DNA from: Pycnopodia helianthoides
Taxonomy: Eukaryota; Echinodermata; Asteroidea; Forcipulatida; Asteriidae
NCBI GenBank assembly: GCA_032158295.1
Contig: CM063250.1
Location: 3,665,501 to 3,729,500 of the forward strand
Direction of reading: 5' to 3'
DNA length: 64,000 nucleotides
Position 1 is the stretch's first letter. Each line of letters starts with the position of its first letter. The position numbers and the translations under genes were made by a program. Below the pieces are notes generated by a model. It saw nothing but the letters and a program-made list of their open reading frames with translations, made no database searches and had not been told where the DNA came from. Below, one piece after another: positions 21,501 to 37,019 of the stretch.

Positions 21501-24500
21501 TAAACTGCTTACTTAAAAATAAGATACTATTATATTTTTACGGCAGTATCCCACCTATCTCAACTACAGTAGCACAACGCAGAGCCCGCTTTGCCGGCCA
21601 CTGCTATAGAGCAAAAGGGCAAGTTGTCTCTGACCTCATCTGCTGGAGATTGCCTTGCCCCAACAGAGGGAGGAGACCCTTAACTACATTGACATTGTAT
21701 GCAACGATATGAGCCAGCACGTTGATGACATCACCACGGCCATGGCGGACAAGGGATTCTGGAAGAGTTTGGTTGCGTGCATCTCGGCTGCGTCCGCCCG
21801 ATGATGATGATGATGATGATATTTTTAATGTACAACTGTTTTATAATTCAGCCGATAGGCTGCAATGAGCAGTTTTTTTAATAAACCATAATAATAATAA
21901 TAATAAAATTAAGCCAAAGAGTCTCATGTTTTAAAGGGAGGGTATACCTTTGGTTATTACTCTAAAAATTAATGACCATAAAATCTTATTTGGTGTTAGA
22001 ATTCGAAGCACTGCAGCTGTTGATAGTGTATAACTACAGCTTCATCACAAATGGACTTTTTGCTCAAGCTTGAGTGCTTTTTTGCTTGTAAGCTTGGCCG
22101 ACTAAAATTGCCAACGGTGAGGAAGAGGGGGTTGGAGTGCAGTCAACTAAAGTCGCCTGTGGTAAGGAAAGGGGTTATTATGTAAATCAAGGGCTGCTGA
22201 TCTGTTTCCCACATCAAATGGCTAACACATAACCCTCAGGAACCCATGTCTTGATTGTAAAGATTACAACGTGTTTCTTACTTGATCAGGATTCATCCTG
22301 AATGCAATCTCATCCATCACCGTCTTGAAGTCCTCCTTGGAGACCACGCCGATCTTAGCGTAGTCCACCTCGGCAAACTTCTCGGTGAAGCGAGAGAAGC
22401 GCGCCGACACGGCCATCCTGACGTCCCTCTGTAGATCTTCCAGGGTGTACAACGGCGGCGATTGCCCGGACGTCTCCTCCTCAACTTTGTTGAGAGATTC
22501 AAACCAGCTGTTTGCAATCTAGAGATTTTAAAAAAAATATTACGGGATAAAATTACAGACCCCTTTTTTTTCCTCGTCTCTGTCCAATCTTGACTAAGGA
22601 CAGGACTGGAAGCGGGTGACTGTATGACCGGTAGGTGGTAAGTGGGCATTCAGCTTCTTGATGTGGTGGGGGTGAACTTCTTGGTAAACAGTGTTGATTT
22701 ATTGATGAGAAATCATACAAATAGTGAAGAGCAAAGTACACAATTCCCGTGGACACAATGTATGCTCTAATATTCTTCAGGATAAAAAGACGGATTTGTA
22801 CACCAGCATTTCTCCTGAAGACGATCAGAACATACCGACTGAACCATCAACTTTTTACACCGTTTGATATTTTAGTCCTGTGTTACCGCAAACCTTACAT
22901 GCTAAATTGTTATTTCAACCATGCAAAGTTTTCACAACCTACTTCAGGCCTAAAAGTCATCGTTGACAAGAAGGTCTGAAACTAGGATCAACATTTTATG
23001 AGGTATGTTGAAATGATGACATTTCCATTTTCCTGGGGTTATAAATTTCCGGGTTTTTTTTCGAGAACAGTTTCCTCAGCACTAGCGATCTGGATCAAAC
23101 AACGTGATTTCTTAAAATCTAAAGAAAAAAAACACTGTTTTTTTATTACCAGGCAGACATCAACAAAAGTCCGAATCCAGACATGAGTCTGAAATTTTCA
23201 TTCCTGCTACTTATGAGAATCATTGGAAATCCCCATAAAATTTCTCTTTAAAAAAGTAAACTTCCCAAACCACAACGTTCCCTAACCTCATTTTCATTGG
23301 TTGAGAACTCTTCCAGAAATGCCATGTAGCTCACAGTCAGGTCAGAGTTCACACGGATCTTCGTCATCAAGTGTTTGAACTGCTTGTCTGTTAGTTTGAA
23401 GCAGAAGTTGTCCAACACTCGACGTAGCTCCGGGGCGGATATACGCCCTCGCTTGTCCTTGTCAAAAGCACCGAATGCCTGTGGTGAGAGTAAAAGCAAT
23501 TTTGCGTTAAAAAAAAGTGATTTACTTTCCGAAAATAATTTTTTTTTAATAAAAAACTGGTACCATGGCTTGGTCTCTGTTTTACATTCACAGATAAATA
23601 TGAATAGCGCCCTCCATTGTCAACTTTCATACTTCACAAACATGGCAGCCTATCAGAAATAAATGTTGAGATCCACAGTTATAATAAATAATCCGTCTCT
23701 CCCTCCACTTTATTTCTAAGGCAATAATGAAGACACAACAGTCTCCACTTGGTCTGGAAGATATAGCTACCTGGAATTCTCGAGAGTTACTTTCCAGAAA
23801 AAAACATTAGCAAAGTCAGTCTCCTTTTGGTGTAGAGGAGGAAATCCTCTGAACCTCCTGGGTTTACGTTTCAGGGGATTTTTCAGACCATTTAAGATAT
23901 AAAAAAAAAACTTTTTCAATGGGGTATGAAGTTGCAGTAAAAGCCATTAGCGTAAATTGACGTTTAAGCCACCCCTTCTCCTCTCAACTTGAAGTTCTTT
24001 CAGGAATGACTATGTTGGAAAAAAAAATATTTCGAAAACAAAATATGTCTTCGAAAAACTATCTGCATTTATGAGTCTCATCATCACAATGCCAAGAGCC
24101 GTTGTCTGCCCTGTAGGCGCCCACTCCTGTGAAATGGCTGTGTTGAGAATTTTGAAAATTTTAATAGATAGTTCCCAGTAGACGCCATCTTTATGGGCAA
24201 ATTGCATTTTGGCTTGCAGATGCGTCAAACGCTCAACTTATTAATGCAGCCGTGTTGTTCACTGACCAATCCTGCAATGGGTTTTGTGAAATGCGCGAGT
24301 GTTGCACGCCGTTCTCACACGAAACGCAAGTCTGTTTGTTCTAAACTGCCCGTAAAGATGGCCGATTTACGTCATACTGCAACCTATCTATTCTGTGCAG
24401 AGTTTTCAGATAACGGACAATTTGAAAAACTTACAGATTTAAGGACGGGGAGTTGAGTGGACATCAATCTCTTGAGTTTCTTCAGGGCTTTATCGGGACC

Positions 24501-27500
24501 TAGTAGAGAGAAACTCTCCGGCCGGACCACGGGGTGGTTCTTCTGCCGATAGCGTGCCTCTCTACCCTCGTCAAATGCTTCCAGGAACTGGATATAGGAA
24601 AGTTTGCCCTTCTCAGACTGGACTCCGATTCTACAAAAATAAAAGAATAATCAAATTAAATTGAATTCCTCTTCCATTATATTTTCCTAAGTCAAAATTT
24701 TCCTTTTTTAGGTTATTTCTTTGGGTACTAATGTTACCGTCACTATATGAATAAGATAGTTGCTCTCAGATTCATTTTAGTCAAATAAAATGTTTCATAT
24801 TATCTTTTGTTAGTATTAATGACAAATTTCACCTAGTCACAAAAATCACTTAAAAACAAGAAATTTCTGATTCCTGTGCTGGTCTGTATCCTCAGGACCT
24901 AATTACATATAGCTTGTAAGCACAAACATTTGCTAAGTTCAGACAATAGCAGAAATAGGTTACCAGCCAAAATGCCATAAAGTTTACATTGTTGCGACTG
25001 GATGGTGCCCAACTCATTGTTTTGCTTAGCAAAGAAATTTGCTGAGCACTATTTTCTGCTTAACAGCTTTATGAAGTTGGACCCTGGGCTCAATTTCATA
25101 GATCTGCTTAAGCAGAACAAAATTGCTGCTTAGCAGAGATGAGCAGGATGCCAGTCACAAATTGTACATGTGGCATGGCAGTTTGGCTGATAACCTTATT
25201 CTGGTAAGCCTGATTTTATTGTGCTTAGCTATTTGTTATGCTTAAGCAGCTGTATGAAATTGGGCCCAGGACTGTAGTGGCTCTAAGTAATTTTAAGGGC
25301 AAGCTAAAATGTTGACAACAATTTGAACAATTTGAAAAGAAACTGAACAACACCAACCTTTGCAGAAACTCAGAGAATGTGCCGTCATCCACCAGATAGT
25401 TGTGGTCCAGTAGGACCTTCTGGAGCTCCTTGACCGTGACGTAGCCCGTCTTGCTGAGGTCAAGCTGGTTGAAGGCATTCTGAAAGGAGGCATACTTATC
25501 CCGGAAGCGGTCCTTGAGGGCTTGCTCTAGCTGGGCGGCCGGGATGAAGGTGGCGTTCGAAGCTTGGTTCACGGTGATGTTCATTCTGAAGTTGTGAGAC
25601 AACAAATATGATGATTGGGTTTTGGAAGAAGTAAATTCATTCCCAACCTCTTGTTTTCAGTCAAACAATCCGACTGACCTGTACCCGTTTTAGGAAACAA
25701 GTATGAAGCTAGGACTACAACAAAAGGGACAATAGGTCAACGATTGCTATCACAAAGGAAAACAATGGGGTCCACGTTTGTCAGGACAAAGGGGTTTCAC
25801 AAAGGGGGGTCAACCATTGGAGGTCAATACACATTTGTGTGTGTGTGTGGGGGGGTCTTCCCAATTTGATTTCCTTAATTTTGACAATATTTTAGACAGA
25901 AATATGACTCTAGATGATTGGTACAGTGAGCTTCCAGATTGGAAATTAATTATAACCGCAGGCAAACAGGAATACGATATTTTGTTGTGTTATTGGAATT
26001 CTGTACATTTGAGTCAATGAATTGTCAAGCAAGGACTCTTGGGTCCAGATCCTGACAATGATAAACACTTGGCAGCCATCTTGAGTTTCTTCCAATCGAA
26101 TCAACCTGACTGAAACAGAGGCTGGAAGCAAATATTCAGGGTTCTCCCCCATGTGCAAGTTAGAATATCGAGAATTGTGGACCAATCGTTAAAACAAAAA
26201 TTTAAAATAAAAACAAAGAGTTACGTTTATAAAGATTTCAAATGAAATTCATAAAAATCATAATATAAAGCAATTTACAATACTCATAATTGCACATAGT
26301 AGGACTAAAATTCATTCCAGCCTGCTCCAGACAAACTTGCTACATTTAGGTACAAGAATGCCCCCCAATAAAAACAAAGGAGAACCCTGATATAGTATGG
26401 CTCCCCTTTTGCTCAAGCAGGGAGATCTGCACAGCATGATCCAGGTACTATACTCACTGTTTATTTAGTTGCGTAATGTGATGATTCTCCAGGGTCTCAT
26501 AGGAGTCCTCAACGATTCTCCGGCTGACTCCGATCTCGTCTCCTGGAGCAAACGTCTTGCCCATCATGTACAGGAAATGTTGATGGTCGATGTAACCCTT
26601 GCTGTCAAAGTCATACCTGAAAAAAAAGGAAGAAAAAATTACATTATTCTTCTCCTTATGAATGATTCATAATTTTAAAGTTTCACTTTTTACAATCTCC
26701 ATATTAGCATTAATTATCTTGATAAATAAATATTTCTGAAAAACTGTCGTGTATTAGCAAAAACTCACTTCAATCTTTGGCTTGGATGAAGAGCATTCCC
26801 TGAAATCAGGGTGAAAGTCGTGGAGGCCAGTAAATGATCTGGAGACCTTTTTTTCAAGGTGATTTAAGGGAATTGCAATCCCCTTAAACCATGGGGAATG
26901 ACAAATAATTCCTTGAATTTCAGCCAAATCCTGCACTTCACTGAGATTTTCTCGGTGGTTTCACAGCAAAGATTTTCACACTTCCCGAAAAATTACAACT
27001 CACTTTTTCCAGAGGAGTTCAAACTCATCTTTGGTCATGGGTAGCATGAAGGTATAGAGCAGATCTCTGAGCTCCTTCTTGGTGATGACGCCGTTGCCGT
27101 TCTTGTCGATGGTCATGAAGGCCTTGGCGAGGTCTTGGTACGTACGCTGGGCCTTGGTCACCAGGATATCGTGAACCTGATCTGCCGCGAGCTGGGCTGG
27201 GTCGAGGGTCTTGTTAAACCTGAAATCAGGAAATCGATAAACTGATAAAACGTGGGTCGGGATTGTACTGACCTGTGGACAAGATTTAGAAATTCTGAGC
27301 CGTTTTAAAATGCATTCATAAATACCTCGGAGAGTTTATCCATTCTGATTGGTGGAGAGCGTGTCACGTGGCCGGTTATAAACGGATGATAATGCACGGC
27401 TAGAAGTGTTTAAACACACCTGTGGCGCGCAAGGTTATACGCAGGCGCTAATTTACGCGAAACGCAATCAACACATACTGGTATTCAATCTAAAAACATG

Positions 27501-30500
27501 TTAGTGTTATGACGCGCGCGTACGCACAGCTGTTGAGCGTGGCATGTATATCCTTCGCGAAACAGGGCTCGAGGATGTGACAGGAAATGAAAGTTAACAG
27601 AAAAGTTGAGATTTTCCAACATTATTTTAACAAAAAGGGCATTTATGATTGAGAATAAAAGAGAAGTGACTTGGTCTTAACCGGCCGTTTAAAACCTTGC
27701 AGGGCCGTGGCCGTGCGATAAATGACCTCGCCTTCGGCTCGGTCCTTTATCACATGGCCACGACCCTGCCGGTTTTAAACGGCCGGTTAAGACCGCGTCA
27801 CTACCCTTTTATTCCCTTATTCATGTCATCCCACATCTAAGAGGTAAAGCGATGATGAAACAATGAGAACACACGTGTGCACGGGGCACAGAATGGGCCA
27901 ATGACCAACCATCTTTTGACCTCACGTGAGAGCGCCCTACTTTTAGCCATTTTGATCTCCTAGGGGTGCATCCCACTAAATAAACTCCCATAGCATACAG
28001 TGCAAAATGCTAAATATTCAAAAATACACAAACAATATTTAGAAGTCTCACAGCTTTTTACAGTAAAGGGAAAATAATTAATTGACTCTTGAACTTTTAT
28101 TCTCTGCTCAATTTGATATGGGGAGTCCCTGGGCCCGTCGAGTTATTCTCCCTCCAAATAAAAAATACCCCTAAACAGGAGTAATTTAAAAAAAATACCT
28201 GAGCATCGATCTTGAAAAATTTCCCTTCACCTCTCAGCAAAAAGGACCATTAATTTCAGGGCCGATGTCATCCAAAATACCTCAAGTTGGAAGTCAACAA
28301 CCCCCAGGTCACAATTGGGCAAATTTTTTACACTGAAACACTTTCTGGGGGCTCTCAAATCTGTCTAACATAGAATATTTTGATGAGGGCCGACAAAAAA
28401 TTAATGAGGTCGACGCTCTGTTTTCTCCTTAGTTGGTGGGGTGCACCCCAGCCTCGCTACCATGGGCAGCGCATCTTATCAATACCTCTCGTCACTAACC
28501 CCTGGTAGGCGAATCCATTTCAAATGAATCATGTTTTTATACTGTCACCCTAAACTGCATAGAGTTAGACATATCACAAGATCAAAAAGAATGAGAGGGG
28601 ACCAGTTGCTCTTTGGCTTTAGGCATCTTTTGCGGGTTACCATACTTGAGCGGGCGCGTAAAAGTGGATCGTCCACAGGCCTAATTAAAATGTGCTGTAT
28701 TTTAATGAACCAACTCCAGGGGTTATGAGCGAGCAAGTCATGCTGGACAAAATGGAGCGGCGAGATCGATCAACCCTGGGAACAAGGTTGGGTGCACCCT
28801 TAGCGTAGTGTTCCGACATACCTGTGATCAGAGTCCAGCCACTTGTGGCTGCCCGGGGCGTCCAACACCTGAAACCTGTCCAGGAAGTCCCTGTAGCTCA
28901 GCTTGGTCCTCTTGTTGATGCCCAGCTTACTCATCAGCTTCTTGAACTCCTCGTCCGAGATGGTGAACATCAACGTGTCCATCAGGCGGCGGAAGTCTTC
29001 CAGCTCGACGAGTCCATCGTGATTGTCGTCCAGCTTGTAGAACGTGGTGCGGAGGCTCTGTGATGTGGGCGGAAACAAATGTCAAATTCATTAGTTTGGA
29101 TGCAATTGTTTTTGCTGGAATGTAGGTTTGGATTTTGAGGTTATCTGCAAAGGCTATCCTAGCCGCTTTAGTTATTTTTGTTTAAGTGCGAAAAATGTTT
29201 TACTTGTTAAAACTTTTACCTGGGGTCAGGATGGTGTTTGTGGTATTTCACCCTTACTTTCACCTCTGTGGAGCCTGGTTCAAATCTTATGTGGACCTTG
29301 TCTCAATCTAGGATTAGGTTTTCTGCCACAAATTGATTACACAGGCTACACACTTCTCACAATTCCCTAATTGCACCATAAAATTAATAATAATAGTAAT
29401 GATAACAGAAATCTTAGCCCAAAACAGAAATCTTGACATAAATTTTATCAATACCAATTTCATACTTACTTAGTTTACATTAACACCAATATTAGAATCT
29501 TGCTGTCTGGATGATTCTACATAAAAATTTGTCAGAATCACAGCAATCTCAACATTTCATGTAAGAAAATCTAATTTAATCAGCCACATTTGTGATTCCT
29601 GATCAGCCGATATAAAGTGAGCAACCACACAATATGGTTTTTGAGGCATTGCATGGTGAGGTATCAATGTATATTCGGTTAACACCATGTGTATAATTAT
29701 CTACTTTGCTGTGTAGATTTTGTTCTTTAGAAAACTTGTCTTGCTATTTGTTCTACCACCCAGGAGTAGATTTTCGGAATTTAGGAGATTTCTTAGTTCT
29801 GAAAAGAACTGTCCTGCTTATTAACTACTACCTGGGCGGAAGGTAGGAAATCAATTAGTACAATAATTAATTCCCCCTCGCCCTCAATCCAATACACCCA
29901 CTTACCCCAAACGCCTGTCGCATCTTGTCCAGAAGTAGACTCTCTACTTCCCCCGACGACATATTTTGCGTCAGTAGATGCGTATAGCGATGATTGGGCA
30001 CCCTCTGGATCTCATCACCGGGACCCCTCGCCCGCGGATCCTCAAACTGCTCCACAAAGTCTGTGTACGTCAGCGGACCCCGATTGAAGCCGACGATCTC
30101 ACACAGGCTGCTGAATTGGTCATCTTCCATGTACATTCCAAAGGACTTCAAGACCTGAAGGATATGAAACAGAATGCTGGCTTTAATTGTTGTCATTTTA
30201 GTAATTCGTCAGCTCAGATCCAAAAAGGACTTAAAAGACCTAGAAAGACCCAGCCAGGTCACAGCCGAAAGGACTTATAAAACCTAGAAAGCCCAGTCAT
30301 CAGCAGAAAGACCTAAGACGAAAGACCCAGTCAGTAGAAAGGACTTATAAGACCTAGAAAGACCCCTGTCGGCTCAGTGCAGAGAAGACTTATACTCTAT
30401 TGTTCATGTGTATCTTATATTAAGTCCTTGCTGCTCTAAGCCAACAAACTGTTCTACATACTTAAAAAAAAGATGAAAAAAAAAAGTTGAAGGTCATATT

Positions 30501-33500
30501 TGCCAAAATGAAGACAAAAAGTTAACAAAAAAGTTTTGTTGTTTTCGCACAAATGCAAGTTCATTTTAATTATATTTCTAAAACACAACAATTGTTTTCA
30601 TAATGTTTTCCCATAATTTTTCCTTCAAAAGAAATTGTTGAAAATCGCCATATCTGGGCATATGGAGCTGATCACACAAAAAACATTGTCTCTAAAGATT
30701 AATCAACTGAGCCATTATCACATTGACTGCCCCTCTACCACCCTCTCCTTTCCCAAGAAATAATTCAAAAAATGTGATATTCCTCCTCAACAGACCTGTC
30801 TGAACTCCTTCTTGTACAGCTTGCCTCGTCGGCTCTTGCAGTAGCGCAAGAAGTTATCTCTGATGCGTCCAGACTTCTGAGCCATCCGATCCTTGAGCTT
30901 CACCATCACCTCATCTGCTGACATCTGACCGGTGCGCTCTAGAGCATTCAGCTGAACATTCGTGAATCTAAAAGTAAAATCCAACAAATCAACAATGTAA
31001 AGCAGTGTTGTGAGGACATTGGTATAGTTCTTTCAGAAACGACGACACCAATTTCATAAATGTCTTGGCCGAGTGTTTCTGATCAACATAGTGTGGGTTC
31101 GAGTCCTGGTCATGCACTTGCGTCCTTGAGTAAGATACTTTACATAATTACTTTGTCCTTGGGATGGGACATTAAGCTGTAGGTCCCATGGACTGGGATT
31201 GGCAGTGCACAGGAAAAAAAAAACAGAACACATATCATGGAAGACATGACAACGATAATTATTGTCCTTCTCTGTCATGATAAATAAAAGAGACAAAACC
31301 AATTGAAGACATTTACACACTTGTGTATGTTTTATATATTTGTTTGGTTAATTGGGGGGAGGGTTGGAAAGGTTGGTATTATTATTTGTAGTTTAGTTTA
31401 TTTGTTTACAGAGGGTTGGAAATTTAATAATTGATTGAAATTATTATTTGTAGTTCTATAGTTTTAATTGTTGACAGTAGTAGGAAGGAGCTTGACAAAC
31501 TGATATCCAGTCAGCTGTCCTGTGCTCACTCAGTCACTCAGGACCTGTATTCTTGATGGACGACAATCCAGGACAGTCACACCCAGCTTGGCAGAATTCT
31601 CCAAAGATGATCTTGCCGTCTGGTGATTCCTCACACTGGCTCCATAATCTGTTTGGGGAAAATTGTGTAGATAATGATTTGATTGCCTAATCATTGCCAG
31701 CCAAAGCGAGACTTTACACAGAAACAGGACTAGAATTTCACAGCGCCATGGAATGCCATTGCCTCTGCTGCCCTCGTCTCAATTGACCAAATTTTTGACC
31801 CTATGAGGCGCTTTCCAGAAAAATTTCCTTGCATCACAGTTTTATCTTATTTTGACTGCCTGTATGTTGTTTCTTTTACCAATAAATAAAAATAATTTTA
31901 AAAATGAGAAAACTGTTTGTTTTACTTGTTTTGCATCACGTAGATTTGGTCCACTAACGCACACCCTCAGACAGTCAAAAATACCGAACATTTTACAGAG
32001 CTGCTTTAAGCACAAAAATTAGCAAAGCACAAAACAAGAAATAGGTTACCAGCAAACCACTTTAATCATGTGTTTCATTTGTGACTGTTTTCCTGCTAAA
32101 TTGTGCTCAGCACAAATTTGCTAAGCAAGCACTGCTTAAGCAGCTCTAGTCATAGTCCTTGACCTTGATACCCTAGAAAGGTTGCTGCATTTACACAGAC
32201 TAATATTCTGACCAAAGTGTCATATTCTAGCGATTTTGCGACTCCATGATCAGCATATAATTCCTAGTCTCGAAAAGAGTTTTATACATCTAGGGTTCTT
32301 TAGCAGAATTAGATACAAATTATTCTACTTGAACGAACTCAATAAAGTTATTTGGTTTTACCCAAACACAGATGTGTGTAAAGCACTGTATACTTTCCCC
32401 GAGTCCTGTAAAAAAAAAACCACTAACACAAAAAACACAGGACAATATACTCGGTGGGATTCAAACCAACAACTTTCGCCATTCCAGAGCAGATATCTTA
32501 CCCAACTAGACCACCGAGATTGCCCGGTAGCTAGGAGACAGTATGGGTAAAAAACCAAATTATATCCTTTATCCCCAATGCAAATTTGAACATCTATCAA
32601 ATGAATGAACTTACACATCGAAATGTTCATCGGAGACTGGTAAGACATGGCGGCAGATAATTCTCTTCAGCGGCTTGTACCCGATAGCTCCGGTCGCCTC
32701 GGGGTCGGCTAGACGGTACGCCGAGCTAACACTCTTCCAGTACTCCTCTATCTTCTCGCGTAGAATTTCCTCTACAGTGGACCAGGCAAGGTTAGCCGGT
32801 GCCCTGTCATTCCACCGATGCTCGGAGTCTAACCATTTGTGACCCTCCTATAAAATATTAAAAAATAAAAAATGAATCAAGAGATGCCGCACAGATTGGC
32901 CGAGTGATTTTCTTCTCTCTCCCTTCCCCTACATGTGACCCTCGTTCGAATCCCCGTTTCCTCCAACTTCCAAAACTGAACATTTCTTTAACATCTTCTC
33001 TACACAGACATCTCCGCGCCTGCGGGTTACAGCCCTGGCCTCTTTTCAGGATCCCTTGGTTGCATTACCAGAAACAATAATAATGATAATAACACTAATA
33101 ATAACAATCATAATTATACACAAGAGCAAGACTTTCAACCCTTGAAGGTCAGAATGTTTTAAAATAAAGGCAGCCATTCATACCAACCTCATAAAAAAAG
33201 AAACTTGCATGACTTTTTGGGGGGGCGAGGAGGTAAAAGTTGAATGCTTACCTTCGTTTCGCGGACTTCAAACAAATCCAGGAATGTGTGATAATCAATG
33301 CAGTTCTCGTTGTATGGGTCTAGCTGTGCGACAAGGCCTTTAAACTGCTGCTCATTCAGGCGGATGGTGAACTTATCTAAGATCTTACGCAGTTCCTTCC
33401 TTGTAACCCTGCCATCTCGATTCTGCATAACGGAAATAAGAAATGATTTAAGAATCAGTCCCGGAAAAGGTTAAGATTCATAGTTTATGCTTTGGTTTTG

Positions 33501-36500
33501 CATGTTTCTTCTAGTTTTCTGTCTGCTAAACAAACAACTAGTTTTTATACAGCGCATTTTACAAAAACGTATGAATGCGCTTTACATTAGTGCCCTGGTC
33601 ATTGAACCAATAGCATTCCTGTAATCTTTCTCGCTCCCTGGGGAGTATACAGCCCCGAGCTGCCGTGGCGCTCCGAAGGCTTTTTCATACACAATGTCAA
33701 CCTCTATCCTCGCAGGTACCCATTTATACCCCTGGGTGAAGAGAAGCAATTATAGTAAAGCATCTTGCTCAAGGAGACAAGTGTCATCACCGGGATTCGA
33801 ACCCCACCCCGATGACTTAACCACCAGAACTTGAATCCGATGCTCTAAACCGCTCGGCCATGACACCCTACACCCTGTTTTTTTTTTTTTTATTCAAACC
33901 TCCTTAAAGCTCAGCAAGTGAAAACAGTATGAAAAGAGAGAAGTAAGGTTTGCATTTGCTGAAACATTTTAGGTCCAGTGAAAGCCCTGTGGTCAAGTAG
34001 AGATTTGTTCCTAAGATCCGACAGCCCTGCCTTACCTGATCAAAAGCCAAGAAGGCCTCCTTGATTGAGGGGTACATGTTAGTGACGTGCTTATGGAGGA
34101 GTCTCGAGATGTCCTCCACTTCCATCTCACTATCTCCTTCTCGAATGGGATTCACTCTGTTCAAGAAAACAGAAAAGAACAGCGAGTAAGATTTTGAAAC
34201 GTTGCTTGGAGAGAAACATCAAATAGTTTAAAAGCGACATCCATTAGTACTTCTGTATTCTGTAACGGTTGCATCCCATAAACTAGTTTATAATTTCGTT
34301 AAACTGAACATTGTATGAATGATGCAGATTTAAATGTGGCTTGGATATTTATCCCTATCTACAACACTTTTTAGAAATTGCAAATAATAATTCTGAAAAC
34401 AATGACTGCAGTCAAGCTGGCATACACAGCTTAAAAGCTGTCTTCCCAAACTTAATTTTGATCACAACCTGAACTTTCACAAAGGTCATTTTAAGGTCAT
34501 GTGTCATATGACAAATACAAAGGTGATAACAACTCTACAACCCGAAAAATGTGTCCTATTTCACTGGCCCAGGATGCTGCTAACAATGAATTATAAAGTC
34601 CAAAATGATAGTGGTGTAGTATAGTTAATAAAATACAAAAAAACAATGCATTTATATTGAGAAATAATTTTTTTCAATAACAATGCTGCCAGGTGATTCA
34701 CATTACAACAAATTCAACTCACTTGTGATTTGGTTTGATCGGGATGGTCTGACCATTTCCTTCAATTCTAGGATTCTGGAATTTCTCCAGAAAATGCTCC
34801 CAGGAAATCTTGTGAGATGCTTTTAGGCCAAACCTACATCAAAAAGAGGCAAACAGAAAAAATCTATTAACTGCAACAATAACTGCTTTTTAACCTTCTG
34901 CAATAAACATTCTAAAGAAATTATATTTTTCAGAGACCATTCTTCAGGGAGATCATATTTTCCTTCCTGCCCATCATGACAGACTGTAACATTTGTCCTC
35001 TAAAAAAAGGCTAGGAAAACAACTTAGGGGCAGTATTTCAATTTTTTGATTATACAAATAATCATCATTAAATTCACAAAGAGCCACATGTCTAAGGCAT
35101 GATTGAGATTGACATTTTACACCGGGTTATCTATAGCTTAAAACTGCATATCTGCAATACTAAAGCCACGGTTTGCATTCTGTGAAGGTTTACCCTCTCC
35201 AACAATTTATTTCTTTTAAAATAATGGCAACTGCCTCAGTAAAGATATGCCTGTCTCTTCGTGAAACCTCAAAAGTGAGATGACCTTCTTGTATGCCCAT
35301 CTGAATAATGTTTTTTTTACATAGGAAAGTGACTGAGCGAACATGGACATACGTGGCTCTTCGTGAAACCCCCCAAAATGATTTGACCTACATTTACGCT
35401 CTTCTGTTGCAATGTATTAAATACATCTTTGGGGATGTGTGGCTCTTCGTAAAAATACAAAAATGCAATTATTGAGATATACACCCCTTCCTGTATTAAT
35501 CAATAATTTGTCATTTTAACAAAGTAGCTCTTTGTGAAAACACAGTTGAAATGTCGGACAGTAACATGGCAGAAGGACTCAAGACTCCAAGACCTTCACC
35601 CAGACACGCAAAGTAAAACATTTTGTCACAGCAGGAAGGTTGCAAGCAATAAAATTGCTCCTTTATAAAAAAAGAAAACTCATATACAGCCAGCCTGATA
35701 CTTCATTTGAGTTTATTAAGTGAAATGTTTTGCTTTTGATGAAGGTAATTTCATGCTACCTTGCACAAAGCAAATCAGATGCAACACATTTTTTTTGTTG
35801 CTATGGTCATTCTCTGCTTTTTTTACCTGTCCATAAGTTGCAAGAATAACTGATCAGACATTGGTATCGTAAACTGGATTAAGATGCTCTTCAGGTCCTC
35901 TAGGGAAACGAAACCGTCTTGTCTTGCATCGAAGGCCATGAACATCTTCTTCAGATTGATGTAATTTTCCTTCAGCTGCAAAAGTGAAAAAAAGAGGAAG
36001 AACATTTGTTTAAGACATCAATTTAAAAAACAAATTCTTACTTGCGACACGGCTTCTCTTCCTTGTTAATGGGCACCACTGTTAATTTTCAAAGCTTCCT
36101 ACCGGAACATTTCAAGGGGAACCAAGATGATGTTCTCTGTATTTCTATTAATCGGCCCTTTAACATTGACCAGAGACTCCTGAAGCATAACAGTCCAACC
36201 CTTCACATTCTAAATTTTTACCAAGATAAATGTGACTGTTTATCCCCCCTTCCCCCCAAGTTATCCCATTGGATCCCATGAAATGTTTAAATACAAATTA
36301 AAACAAAAATCTTAACACGGGTGCCTGCACCACCCCTCCCCCCCCAAAAAAAGAAGAAAACCCCCCAAAACGAACAAACAAACAACAACTAACAACAACT
36401 AAAACAAATTGTCGTGAGGAAATTTCTCAAGGCCTGTTGATCTTTTTGAGATCCAGGAAAGTTTTTGAGTTGTAAACAATTACTGATGGTATAAATAAGA

Positions 36501-36974
36501 ATGTTTAATGTGAAATGGCAAAAAAAAAAAAATAAAAGTTAAAGTACCAGCTTGCGAAGCTCTGCCTCGATTTGAGGGAAGGTCATCCCCCGTACAGTGT
36601 CATCTGATCCATTGAATACGGCCAACTGTTCCACTTGTTTATGCCGATTCTGTTCCTTCTCAGCAAACGACACTAAAAGTTAAAAAAATAAAACTTATTG
36701 ATTAATGATTAGTGTTTATAAAAGAAGGAGCCTGCCCTCAACTGGCCCTGCCCAAGGGGGTCGCTCCAATTTGCAATGGAGGGACAACAACTTCAACGAA
36801 AACCTGTGGAAGGCGCTTCCTGCCTGTCAGAGAGAAGCGATGTCGATGCCTGTGTTTAAACGTCTCCTGAAGACGTTCTTGTTCCACAACAAATCCTAAT
36901 TCGTTTGTTTATGTTTTTGTTCTCGTTTCCTGTGAAGCGCTCTGTTCTTCGTATAGCGCTATATAAATGCTCCA

Positions 36975-37019
<45 letters not shown>

